Positions 19,953 to 28,090 of a stretch of 64,000 nucleotides of DNA are shown one piece after another. The DNA is taken from the NCBI RefSeq assembly GCF_000284095.1, contig NC_017068.1, forward strand, positions 1-64,000. Direction: 5' to 3'. Made by a program: the position numbers and the translations under genes. The DNA is from Selenomonas ruminantium subsp. lactilytica TAM6421 (GTDB lineage: Bacteria > Bacillota > Negativicutes > Selenomonadales > Selenomonadaceae). Below the pieces are notes generated by a model. It did no database searches and was not told where the DNA came from. It was given only the letters and a program-made list of their open reading frames with translations. Numbering within the stretch: the first letter of the stretch is position 1; every line of letters begins with the position of its first letter.

Positions 19953-20793
19953 CCTCAAAACCCTGATGTTGATGGTGCTGCTTGGTGCTATGATGATTTT
20001 CATCGGCGGTATGGTGGGTGGCAAAAGTGGTATGATGATTATGCTGATGATTTCCTTGGGAATGAATATGTTTTCCTATTGGTTCAGCGACAGCATGGTC
20101 CTCAAGATGTATAATGCCCGGGAAGTGAGCCGGGCAGATGCACCGCAGCTCTATGGTCTGGTGGAGAATCTTGCCGCCAATGCCCAGCTGCCCATGCCCC
20201 GGGTGTATATCATCAATGAAGACACGCCTAATGCCTTTGCTACGGGGCGCAATCCTTCCCATGCGGCGGTAGCCGTGACCACGGGCATCATGCAGGCTTT
20301 GGATTACAATGAACTCTCCGGTGTATTAGGCCATGAGCTGGCCCATGTCAAGAACCGGGATATCCTGACGGGGACGATTGCGGCTATGATGGCCACGGTC
20401 ATATCCTATGCTGCCCAGTTCGTTGCTTTCTTTGGCGGGCGCAGTGACGATGATGAGGGTGGTAATCCCATTGCGGCTTTGCTGATGGTCATTCTGGCAC
20501 CGATTGCCGCCAGCCTTATCCAAATGGCTATTTCCCGTTCTCGGGAATATGAGGCTGACCATGACGGTGCTGTGATTTGCGGCAATGCCAATTATCTGGC
20601 CGATGCCCTGGAAAAAATCGAGTATTATGCCCTGCATGGCCGCCAGATGAGCGATGCCACACCGGCTACAGCCCATATGTTCATCATCAACCCCTTCTCC
20701 GGGGCCATGTCTTCCATGAAGAAACTATTCAGCACCCATCCGGAAACCCGCGAGCGCATTGCGCGCCTGCGTGCCCAGGCTAACGGACGCTGA
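19945..20793 (+). CDS. htpX: Membrane zinc metalloprotease HtpX
   Basis: HtpX degrades damaged membrane proteins. The 282-residue protein has two N-terminal membrane helices (about residues 5-50), the zinc motif HELAH at 130-134 with the third ligand Glu203 in SREYEADHDGA, and two more helices between them. Length is normal. It overlaps terC by 8 bases and so probably shares the manganese-responsive transcript, which suggests envelope protein quality control is induced with manganese efflux in this organism. That coupling is inference from the overlap. Confidence 0.93.
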   Translation: MNNLKTLMLMVLLGAMMIFIGGMVGGKSGMMIMLMISLGMNMFSYWFSDSMVLKMYNAREVSRADAPQLYGLVENLAANAQLPMPRVYIINEDTPNAFATGRNPSHAAVAVTTGIMQALDYNELSGVLGHELAHVKNRDILTGTIAAMMATVISYAAQFVAFFGGRSDDDEGGNPIAALLMVILAPIAASLIQMAISRSREYEADHDGAVICGNANYLADALEKIEYYALHGRQMSDATPATAHMFIINPFSGAMSSMKKLFSTHPETRERIARLRAQANGR

Positions 20794-20796
20794 TAA

Positions 20797-20835
20797 AAAA
20801 ATCTGACCGGTCAAAATTTGACCGGTCAGATTTTT
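20797..20835. terminator. Bidirectional terminator between htpX and the kinase-like gene
   Basis: AAAAATCTGACCGGTCAAA, a single A, then its exact complement ending in TTTTT. The 19-bp palindrome overlaps the stop codon of the minus-strand gene and ends both convergent transcripts. Confidence 0.9.
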
Positions 20836-21430
20836 ATTTTGTCATTTCGATGAATTGTGCCTGCGGCAGCGGCATGGTCAATCCCATGATCGACAGGATC
20901 TGGATCAGTGCCGTTTCCTTGTCGCAGGTGTTGCGGATGATATGGGTACATATCTTCCAAAGATCGAATTCCTTGTTGTTCTCTGCATACTGCAGGTGAT
21001 ATTTTATTTCGTCGTTGTTATACCCCTGCCGCAACAGGCGGTCTACCAAAGTGACATAATCCACCATCAGGAAGATTGTGGCCAGTTTTTTCTTGATCAG
21101 CTTGTTCATAGGCTTGAGCCCAGTGATTTCGAGGATCATCATGCTGATGGTATGATCCCGCAGGGAATTTAGAATATCATCTTTCCGATAGCCGTAGGAT
21201 TCACCTTTATGGGTGAATTCCACAACCAGATCCAGCTGGGAAAATTCCTCCCGGCTGACGGTTTTATAGAAATCTTCCCGGTGTACCTGGCATCGGTTGG
21301 TTTTATGTTCGCTGAAATCCTGTGTAGTGTAGACCGGAATAAAGTGTATCCCCATTTTTTTCAGTTCGGCGGCCATGGTGGCTTTGCCGGAAGCTTGCGC
21401 ACCCATCAGTGCGTAGATCTTGTTTTCCAT
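20834..21430 (-). CDS. Guanylate-kinase-like P-loop protein
   Basis: The 198-residue protein begins MENKIYALMGAQASGKATM: a Walker A loop in the style of guanylate kinase (GPSGxGK[GS]T). It continues with an IPVYTTQDF segment that resembles the GMP-binding T[ST]R region. The C-terminal half (DYVTLVDRLLRQGYNNDEIKYHL) looks like the kinase lid and helix. The usual GK motif TRxxRxGExxGxDY is only partly kept, so it may phosphorylate another substrate or be a divergent paralogue of housekeeping Gmk. It is monocistronic, with a strong promoter and a terminator-like hairpin in its leader. I chose the ATG at 21430; one 7 codons earlier is possible. Confidence 0.7.
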   Translation of the reverse strand: MENKIYALMGAQASGKATMAAELKKMGIHFIPVYTTQDFSEHKTNRCQVHREDFYKTVSREEFSQLDLVVEFTHKGESYGYRKDDILNSLRDHTISMMILEITGLKPMNKLIKKKLATIFLMVDYVTLVDRLLRQGYNNDEIKYHLQYAENNKEFDLWKICTHIIRNTCDKETALIQILSIMGLTMPLPQAQFIEMTK

Positions 21431-21547
21431 CTTTATACGTCCCTTTTTCACATAGAAAACACAAAAGCGGGAACTACCGAACGTTCCCGCTTTTGCCGCC
21501 TCTATACCTTCTGCCTACAACAACATACTAGATGTCGTTGTTCTCCC
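21431..21547 (-). promoter_or_regulatory. Structured leader with attenuator-like hairpin
   Basis: Reading the minus strand from the predicted start near 21547, the first hairpin pairs 21541-21532 with 21526-21517 (9 of 10). A 22-base purine-rich single-stranded segment follows, then a perfect 12-bp hairpin (21494-21483 with 21474-21463) followed by a run TTTTGTGTTTTC. The start codon is 33 bases further on. The second hairpin has the form of an intrinsic terminator although no gene lies upstream on this strand, so it looks like attenuation of the kinase-like gene. I cannot match it to a known riboswitch or T-box. Confidence 0.55.
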
Positions 21548-21553
21548 TCTTTT

Positions 21554-21582
21554 ATAATACAACACTTGCCTATCCATTTCAA
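21554..21582 (-). promoter_or_regulatory. Strong promoter for the guanylate-kinase-like gene
   Basis: On the minus strand, TTGAAA (21582-21577), a 17-base spacer and TATTAT (21559-21554). Both hexamers match consensus at 5 of 6 positions. Confidence 0.75.
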
Positions 21583-21719
21583 GAGAAAAAATGCAATTTC
21601 TGTAAATTTGTGGAAAATGGCATAGAAAAGAGGGATTCAGGGAGAAATGGCGAATAGATAAATTAGCATTCAATCATAGATATAGCAAGAATTTGAGCAA
21701 TTTCTGGGAGGGGTTCACA

Positions 21720-22715
21720 ATGTATTTTTATTGTGAGAAATGTAAGAAGCCATATCCGTTGAACACGCATTCCTATATGTGTGAGTGCGGGGGAATGTTC
21801 CGCCTGCATAAGGATCCGATGGATGAGGTACATGGCGAAATCACTTTGGGGGAAGTGGAAACGCCGCTTTTGCCGCTGAAGGTGGGGAAACTTGACGTGC
21901 TGCTGAAGCTGGAAAACCTGCAGCCCACGGGTTCCTTCAAGGATCGTGGTGCTCATGCGTTGATCAATGAGATCCATTATCTGGGCATCAAGAAGATTGC
22001 TCTGGACTCGGCAGGCAATGCCGGCGCTTCCATTGCTGCTTATGCAGCGGCGGCGGGGATTGAGTGCACGGTCTATGTGCCGGACGATATCTCCCCGGAA
22101 ATGAACAAGCAGATCGAGGCCTATGGGGCAAAGATCGTCAAGGTGCCTAATGGCCGCATGAATGCCTGCGCTGCCGTTAAGAAGAACCTGGGGGATGCCT
22201 ATTATGCTTCCCATGTCTATAATCCCTTGTTCTTCGAGGGTATGCGGTCTATGGCCAAGGAAATGTATAAGCAGCTGGGCAATAAGATTCCGGAATATGT
22301 CATCATGCCCGTGGGCAATGGCACCATGCTGATCGGCCTTTACCTGGGCTTTATGGAACTGGGGCGTCTGCCACATTTCGTGGCGGTGCAGAGTTCTAAG
22401 TGTGCACCGCTCTATGAAGCCTTCAAGGTGGTGGAGGAACAGCCGAAAAAGACCACCATTGCCCATGCCATCCGCATTGAAAGACCGAAGCGCATCACCA
22501 CCATGCTGGAAATCCTCAAGCAGACCGGTGGCGATGTGGTGACCGTGGAGGATGCGGAAATCCTCAAGGCCAAGAAATATTTAGGCTCCAAGGGCGTCTA
22601 TGTGGAGTTGACCTCGGCAGCAGCAGTAGCCGGTGCCGAGAAGTTCTTTGCGGAAGGCAAGCCGGATAACTACAAGGTAGTTATTCCCATGACGGGCAGC
22701 GGCCTGAAACGTTGA
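21720..22715 (+). CDS. Threonine-synthase-like PLP enzyme
   Basis: A fold-type II PLP enzyme of 331 residues. It opens with a small zinc-ribbon-like segment (C5, C8, C21, C23) typical of the threonine synthase subgroup. The PLP lysine is K74 in PTGSFKDRG, followed by the phosphate loop SAGNAGAS and a late glycine-rich GNGTM. Threonine synthase converts O-phosphohomoserine to threonine; no other threonine genes are nearby, so a different beta-elimination or replacement reaction is possible. GGGAGGGG lies 7 bases before the ATG. It is followed after 17 bases by ppx. Confidence 0.75.
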   Translation: MYFYCEKCKKPYPLNTHSYMCECGGMFRLHKDPMDEVHGEITLGEVETPLLPLKVGKLDVLLKLENLQPTGSFKDRGAHALINEIHYLGIKKIALDSAGNAGASIAAYAAAAGIECTVYVPDDISPEMNKQIEAYGAKIVKVPNGRMNACAAVKKNLGDAYYASHVYNPLFFEGMRSMAKEMYKQLGNKIPEYVIMPVGNGTMLIGLYLGFMELGRLPHFVAVQSSKCAPLYEAFKVVEEQPKKTTIAHAIRIERPKRITTMLEILKQTGGDVVTVEDAEILKAKKYLGSKGVYVELTSAAAVAGAEKFFAEGKPDNYKVVIPMTGSGLKR

Positions 22716-22732
22716 CTTATAGGAGAGTTCCT

Positions 22733-23641
22733 ATGCTGCACGGGATAATCGACATTGGTTCCAATACCATCCGCATGGCCGTTTATCTGATAGAAGGCGG
22801 TCATTTCGAACAGCTGATGAAGCGGAAGAATACCGTCGGTCTGGCTTCCTATGTGGAAGATGGCGTCATGCAGCCGGAGGGTATTGATAAGGCTGTGGAG
22901 ATCCTGCAGGAGTATAAGAAACTCCTGCATTGTTTCAAGATCACACAGGTGGCAGCTTTCACCACGGCCGCCCTGCGCAATGCCAAAAACAGCCGGGAGG
23001 CCGTGGGCGAGATTGAACGGCGCACAGGCATAAATATCCGGGTGATCAGCGGCGATGAAGAGGCTACTTTGGACTTTATCGGGGCTACCCATAGCCTGAA
23101 TAATGACTCAGGACTGCTCATTGATATTGGTGGCGGCAGTACGGAGATTGTCACCTATCGGGACAGGCAGATCCAGCATAAGACCAGCCTGCCCATCGGC
23201 TCCCTGGGCTTTGCCAAGAAATACGTCAGTTCCATCCTGCCCACCATGAGTGAGTGTATGGAGATGTATGGGGAAGCGGAGGCTACGGTGGGGGCTGCCG
23301 CAGATTTCTGCAATGTCTGCGAGGCGGAAATCGTAGGCATTGGGGGAACCTTCAAGGGGGCCTGTGCCCTCAACAATGAGCTGTTCAATCTGCCAGCGGC
23401 CAACAGACGGCTGGAAACGCGGAATATCCGCACCCTTATCAGCACATTTGTGACGGATCTGGGGCTGACACAGGAAATGACTGTGGCCCTGATGCGGTCG
23501 GTGCCGGAGCGTATTCAGACCATCATTCCCGGGCTGGTCATCGCCAATGTGCTGGCCCGGCGGTTCCAGAGCCACTGGATTACCTACAGTGATTCAGGGG
23601 TGCGGGAAGGTTATATTTACGATCAGATCATTGGCAAATAA
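22733..23641 (+). CDS. Ppx/GppA-family phosphatase
   Basis: This 302-residue protein belongs to the sugar kinase/actin/hsp70 fold family that includes exopolyphosphatase and pppGpp phosphatase. It has the N-terminal phosphate loop GIIDIGSNTIRMAVYL and the second loop LLIDIGGGSTEIV near residue 125, with catalytic Glu in SGDEEATLDFIGA near 110. Only the Ppx core is present, without the C-terminal HD-like extension of E. coli Ppx. AGGAGAG precedes the ATG at 22733. A strong terminator follows. Substrate (polyphosphate or pppGpp) cannot be told from sequence. Confidence 0.88.
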   Translation: MLHGIIDIGSNTIRMAVYLIEGGHFEQLMKRKNTVGLASYVEDGVMQPEGIDKAVEILQEYKKLLHCFKITQVAAFTTAALRNAKNSREAVGEIERRTGINIRVISGDEEATLDFIGATHSLNNDSGLLIDIGGGSTEIVTYRDRQIQHKTSLPIGSLGFAKKYVSSILPTMSECMEMYGEAEATVGAAADFCNVCEAEIVGIGGTFKGACALNNELFNLPAANRRLETRNIRTLISTFVTDLGLTQEMTVALMRSVPERIQTIIPGLVIANVLARRFQSHWITYSDSGVREGYIYDQIIGK

Positions 23642-23647
23642 TAATGC

Positions 23648-23678
23648 AAAAAACAGGCTGATTGTCAGCCTGTTTTTT
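23648..23678. terminator. Bidirectional terminator after ppx
   Basis: AAAAAACAGGCTGA-TTG-TCAGCCTGTTTTTT, a perfect 14-bp stem serving ppx and the convergent GGDEF gene. Confidence 0.92.
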
Positions 23679-23684
23679 TGTGCG

Positions 23685-25280
23685 TCATTTGGGCAGATTA
23701 TCGAATTCGCCTTCTGCTTCGCCGGCGATGATATAGCAGTCGCGGCCTTTTTCCTTGGCGGCGAACAGGGCCAGGTCGGCGGCATGCAGCAGATGATTGT
23801 AGGTCTTGCCATTCTGCGGGGCTACAGCAATGCCGATGCTGGCGGTCATTTCCAGATTATCGCCGTCCAGAGCAAGTTTCTTGGTCATTTGATTGATTTC
23901 ATCGGCCTTGCGTTTGATGATGCTCAGGTCATTCTGATGGTCAATGATGACGACGAATTCATCCCCATCCAAATGGCCGATGCAGTCATAGGCACGGAAG
24001 ATTTCTTTTAATCCCTGTGCGAATTTCTGCAGAATGCGGTTGCCGTACTGATGGCCTTCGTCCTTGCTGGCTTTTTGGAAGTTATCCAGATCGATGAGGA
24101 AGATGGCAAGCATGCCGGGGGCAAAGGATTCTTCGTATTCCTGCAGGCGTTTGCGGCAATCTGCTTCCACTGCTGTCCGGCTGCATAATCCAGTCAGTAC
24201 ATCTGTTTCCGCCGTTTGTTTCAGGTTATGGCGCATGGCGCGGATTTCATTGATGGCTATGGACATTTCGCCAATTTCGTCTTCAGATAGGAAATTAAGC
24301 TGTGTCTGGCTGTCTTTTCCCTTGGCAATATCCGTGATAACCTGGCAGATTTTGCGGATGGGAGTGGTCAGGCGGGCGGCGACAAAATTGGCCACGATAC
24401 TGAGGAGGATCAGCAGCAATAAGCCGATGATACCGGCCTTGGCAACTTCATTGTTGATGCTCTGGTAGATAACACTGCAAGGCTGGGTCGTGACGATTAC
24501 CCAATTCGTTATGGGATGATGTGCGTAAGTTACGATATATTCCTTGTCATGCAGCTCCGTGAGGATGCTGCCATGGTCACTGTCCAAAAGGCGAATGATA
24601 TGCTTGTATTCGTCGGCATCGTCACCGGCTTTGACATTATCGGAGGAATGGGCAATGATCTTGTTTTCCCTGTCCATAACCATACAATTTATATTGTTAT
24701 CGCTCTGCGTCTGGAGATAAGTCTCAAAACTGTCCAGGCTGTAGTTGCGCTGCAGAACACCAATGACCTGATGGTTGCTATCAAAGACCGGCACGGTCAG
24801 CACGACGATCATCTTGCCTGTGGACATGCTGACAATCACGTCGGAGACAAAATTATGTCCTGCCATGGCTTCCTGAAAATGATGGCGTTGGGCGGCATTG
24901 ATAAGGGGAGTGTTATCACTGCGGATCACCTGCTGGCCATTGGTTTTTGTGAGGGCCGTGAGGTTTTTGTCGTGAAAGAGTTCATCATTATTGCGGAAGA
25001 GCTGCCGGATCAGTGTTTCTCCTTCTGGTGTGGGATTTTTCAGGTAGTTTTGGATAACCGGGGCACCGGCCAATGTCTGCAGCGCGTAAAAATTATTCTG
25101 CAGCAGGTTGCTCAGGTGTTCGCTGACCAGGTTGTTGTTCATCCAGCCAGTTTCCTGTGCGTGTCTTTCCATATGGGTGGTGAGACGCAGGCCTCCGTAG
25201 ACGAGAATTGACAGCAGAGGCAGCATGCCCATAATGATCAGAAGTATAAGTAATTTTTTATGAATACTTTTTTTATTCAT
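23685..25280 (-). CDS. Membrane GGDEF protein with dCACHE-type sensor
   Basis: The 531-residue protein has a signal-anchor helix (about residues 8-30), a periplasmic double-Cache-like sensor (about 35-275), a second membrane helix (about 285-310), a HAMP segment and a GGDEF domain (about 370-520). Diguanylate cyclases make c-di-GMP. Here the active-site loop reads LDGDEF instead of the usual GGDEF or GGEEF, and GHQYGN replaces GHxxGD, so activity is uncertain. An RxxD (RAYD) five residues before the loop matches the inhibitory c-di-GMP site, so it may still bind c-di-GMP. Start at 25280 follows AGAGGTG. It is divergent from the Tad pilus operon. Confidence 0.85.
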   Translation of the reverse strand: MNKKSIHKKLLILLIIMGMLPLLSILVYGGLRLTTHMERHAQETGWMNNNLVSEHLSNLLQNNFYALQTLAGAPVIQNYLKNPTPEGETLIRQLFRNNDELFHDKNLTALTKTNGQQVIRSDNTPLINAAQRHHFQEAMAGHNFVSDVIVSMSTGKMIVVLTVPVFDSNHQVIGVLQRNYSLDSFETYLQTQSDNNINCMVMDRENKIIAHSSDNVKAGDDADEYKHIIRLLDSDHGSILTELHDKEYIVTYAHHPITNWVIVTTQPCSVIYQSINNEVAKAGIIGLLLLILLSIVANFVAARLTTPIRKICQVITDIAKGKDSQTQLNFLSEDEIGEMSIAINEIRAMRHNLKQTAETDVLTGLCSRTAVEADCRKRLQEYEESFAPGMLAIFLIDLDNFQKASKDEGHQYGNRILQKFAQGLKEIFRAYDCIGHLDGDEFVVIIDHQNDLSIIKRKADEINQMTKKLALDGDNLEMTASIGIAVAPQNGKTYNHLLHAADLALFAAKEKGRDCYIIAGEAEGEFDNLPK

Positions 25281-25440
25281 CTGCGACACCTCTTTTGTAA
25301 CGGATTATCCGATAATTTAGATATTTATAACATTATACCGCTGTTTGGGCTTTTTGGCTATGGACAAAAAGAATTTCTGAAGATAATCTGAAAAAATTAA
25401 CAGATAATATACAAATGTCTATTATGAATGTGCAAAAATA

Positions 25441-25469
25441 TTGCGAAAATGGGGCTGAAGTGCTATAAT
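25441..25469 (+). promoter_or_regulatory. Promoter of the Tad pilus operon
   Basis: TTGCGA (25441-25446), 17 bases, and a perfect TATAAT (25464-25469), about 85 bases before the cpaB start. No other strong promoter was seen before the pilin gene, so this may drive the whole operon. Confidence 0.7.
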
Positions 25470-25553
25470 AAGAAAAAAGTTACATTGTTAAAATAATACA
25501 GATAATTTCTCTAATCTTTAGTGCTAACAGATGCAGAATTGAGGGTGAGGCCG

Positions 25554-26504
25554 ATGTTTTCCAAGTTTATGGATGTGCTTAATGATTTGCAGCCCAAACA
25601 GCTGCTTATGCTGGCGGGAGGAACTGCAGTAGTTATATTTATTGCTGTTTATTTTGCGCTGACCGGCATGGCGCGTAACAACAATGAAATCGCTGCCAAA
25701 GTTAATCCTGTAAATCAGCCGGCCACCATTCAGGTGGTGATGGCCCGGGAGGATATACCATCCCATACGGTTATCCAGGACGATATGCTGGAGCTGCGGG
25801 ATGTGCCTGTAGATGCTATTCCCAAGGGGGCAATGATGAACACCAGCGAGGTGGTGGGGCAGCCGGCGGCATCCAATATCTATGCGGGAGATGTCATCAC
25901 CCTGTCCAAGCTTATGGTGGACAAGCAAAAGACCGGTTTTGTGGGGGAAATCCCGGAGAACTGCCGGGCTGTGTCCGTGGGCATCTCTGAGATTACCGGG
26001 GTGGCCGGTTTTGCCAAACCAGGGGATTACGTGGATGTAATTCTGGTGGAGAAAGGCACAAACGGAGCTACCAGCCATTTTCTGCTGAAGAATGTCCTGT
26101 TGCTGGGAATCAACCAGAATGCGTCCCAGGACAAGGATAGCGGTAAGACCGATAAAGATAATAATGCCAAGAAAAGCAAACCGGCTATTGCTACTTTGGC
26201 CTTGGAACCTGATGATATGCTGCAGCTTATCTCGGCAGCAGCCGTGGGAGAAATCTATCTGGCCTTGCGTCCCTTCCACGCTCAGGATACAGGGAATTTC
26301 CTGAATGCCTATACGACAAACCGGTCGGAACGGAGCAGTGCGACAGCAGCAAGTCCTGCACCGGCCAGGTCAGAGTCCCCGCGGGTGGTTTACCAGGCGG
26401 CGCCCGCTGCTCCGGCAGCAGCGCCCAGCGCGCCGGCCGTTACGACGGCGCCGTCTTCCGGGGGATATGAAGTCATTCAGGGTGATAAAGTAGTTGCGAA
26501 TTGA
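25554..26504 (+). CDS. cpaB: Flp pilus assembly protein CpaB/RcpC
   Basis: This 316-residue inner-membrane protein has one N-terminal helix (about residues 15-40), an SAF domain (about 60-130, VVMAREDIPSHTVIQDDMLELRDVP), the RcpC/CpaB domain (to about 255), and a Pro/Ala-rich flexible tail. CpaB is a periplasmic component of the Tad secretion machine, probably linking the secretin to the inner-membrane platform. Start at 25554 follows GAGGGTGAGG. It is the first gene of the pilus operon and runs into cpaC with 11 bases between them. Confidence 0.9.
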   Translation: MFSKFMDVLNDLQPKQLLMLAGGTAVVIFIAVYFALTGMARNNNEIAAKVNPVNQPATIQVVMAREDIPSHTVIQDDMLELRDVPVDAIPKGAMMNTSEVVGQPAASNIYAGDVITLSKLMVDKQKTGFVGEIPENCRAVSVGISEITGVAGFAKPGDYVDVILVEKGTNGATSHFLLKNVLLLGINQNASQDKDSGKTDKDNNAKKSKPAIATLALEPDDMLQLISAAAVGEIYLALRPFHAQDTGNFLNAYTTNRSERSSATAASPAPARSESPRVVYQAAPAAPAAAPSAPAVTTAPSSGGYEVIQGDKVVAN

Positions 26505-26515
26505 GGGTGGTCGGT

Positions 26516-28063
26516 TTGAAAGGGAAAGTAAAGGGATTGATCAGCGGTATATTGGCAGGCTGCTGCCTCTGGGGTACGGCAGCAGCTGCGGACTTGTTGT
26601 CTGTAGGGGAGCATAGCTCCCGTTATATGTCCATGCCAGGAGGCATTACGAGGATTGCCATAGGTGATCCGAATATTGCCACCATTGTCCAGGTTCCTTC
26701 CTCCCGCAGTGAGTTCCTGGTGGTGGCCCATAAGGCCGGCACTACATCGCTGTTTGTCTGGACAGAGGATGGTTCCCGCTATGAGTATATTGTGGGCGTG
26801 TCGCCTGAGGACGTGGGACAGGCCAAGGTAATTCAGGAAGCCATCAACCTGCCGGGGGTGCGGGTTAAAATGGTCGGTGGCAAGGTATTGCTCTCCGGCA
26901 CGGTGGAAAATCAGTATGAACGCAATTATGCCGTGCGGACGGCCCAGTTATTTGTAAATGGCAATGACGGCAACGCGAATATTACCGTAGGCAGCAATGC
27001 CAATGTGCGGTTGGATACACAGAGTTCTGCCAAGACCTCGGGCAGCGGCACTGTAGGCGGCAATACACTGAATGCCACAGGCGCGGTTATCGATCTTCTG
27101 CATATGAAGCATCCTTCCCAGATCAAACTGGAAGCACAGGTCATCGCCATCAATCCTGAGGAAAACAAGGATTTGGGCTTTGTCTATGGCAATGGTTCCG
27201 GTTCCAACCTCCTTAGTGCACCGGGAGTGTTCTATGCGGGCGAGAGCTATGGTTCCGACGGGACTCATTTCCGCAATAATCCATGGAAGTGGCTTACGGA
27301 TCACCGGGGGGATATTAACGTGGCCCTGCGGGCTCTGGTCACCCAGAACAAGGCCAAGATCCTGTCGCGGCCTAGCATTACCACCATGAGTGGCGAGGCG
27401 GCGGTTATTCAGGTGGGCGGGGAGATTCCCTATACCACAAGGGACAGCAACGGCAATCCGAACACATCCTTCAAGGATTATGGTATTATCCTGCAGTTCA
27501 AACCGGTGGTGGATGCAGAAAACCGTATTGTTTCTGCCATCCATACGGAGGTCAGTATGCCCAGCGGGGAAACGGTGGACAATCAGCCCATTCTGGATCG
27601 GCGGCGGGCGGATGCCGTAGTCACGGTGGCTTCTGGTTCCACCATGGTCATCGGCGGCCTCATGGACTCCCGTGATTACAAGACAGTGCGCAAGTTCCCC
27701 TTTTTAGGGGATGTGCCCATTATTGGTGAGTTTTTCAAATATACTTCCCATACCCGTGACCGGCAGGAACTGATTATTCTGGTGACCACAAGTCTGGTGA
27801 ATGAGGAAAGCAGTTCTCAGGCAGAGATGTCCAAGGATATGCAGGATTTTTACGCCAAGAGCCGTAAGGAAAAGGCGGCCATGAACAAGGTGGATCTCAA
27901 TGAAGAGCCGACGCCCCAGACTGAGGCACCGGAAATGGCAGCAGAGGCTGTTGATACTGCCCAGGAAAAAGTGGCGGCCGGACAGGCAGCAGCCGAAATG
28001 GCGCAGGATTCCAATTCCGTGTTGGGCAGATATTTGCATCGGGATGTTCTGCCGAAAAAATAA
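26516..28063 (+). CDS. cpaC: Flp pilus outer-membrane secretin CpaC/RcpA
   Basis: This 515-residue protein is the type II/III-family secretin that forms the outer-membrane channel for the Flp pilus. It has a signal peptide (to about residue 25, GTAAAA), the N-terminal pilus-assembly domain (about 28-95), a BON-like domain (about 100-150) and the secretin core with ALVTQNKAKILSRPSITT and VPIIGEFFKYT motifs. A long Glu/Ala-rich tail ends the protein. The start is probably the TTG at 26516, with GAGGGTGG 6 bases upstream. Its presence argues for a two-membrane envelope. Confidence 0.92.
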   Translation: MKGKVKGLISGILAGCCLWGTAAAADLLSVGEHSSRYMSMPGGITRIAIGDPNIATIVQVPSSRSEFLVVAHKAGTTSLFVWTEDGSRYEYIVGVSPEDVGQAKVIQEAINLPGVRVKMVGGKVLLSGTVENQYERNYAVRTAQLFVNGNDGNANITVGSNANVRLDTQSSAKTSGSGTVGGNTLNATGAVIDLLHMKHPSQIKLEAQVIAINPEENKDLGFVYGNGSGSNLLSAPGVFYAGESYGSDGTHFRNNPWKWLTDHRGDINVALRALVTQNKAKILSRPSITTMSGEAAVIQVGGEIPYTTRDSNGNPNTSFKDYGIILQFKPVVDAENRIVSAIHTEVSMPSGETVDNQPILDRRRADAVVTVASGSTMVIGGLMDSRDYKTVRKFPFLGDVPIIGEFFKYTSHTRDRQELIILVTTSLVNEESSSQAEMSKDMQDFYAKSRKEKAAMNKVDLNEEPTPQTEAPEMAAEAVDTAQEKVAAGQAAAEMAQDSNSVLGRYLHRDVLPKK

Positions 28064-28090
28064 CAGCGGACAGAGGAAGGAGTTAATGAT

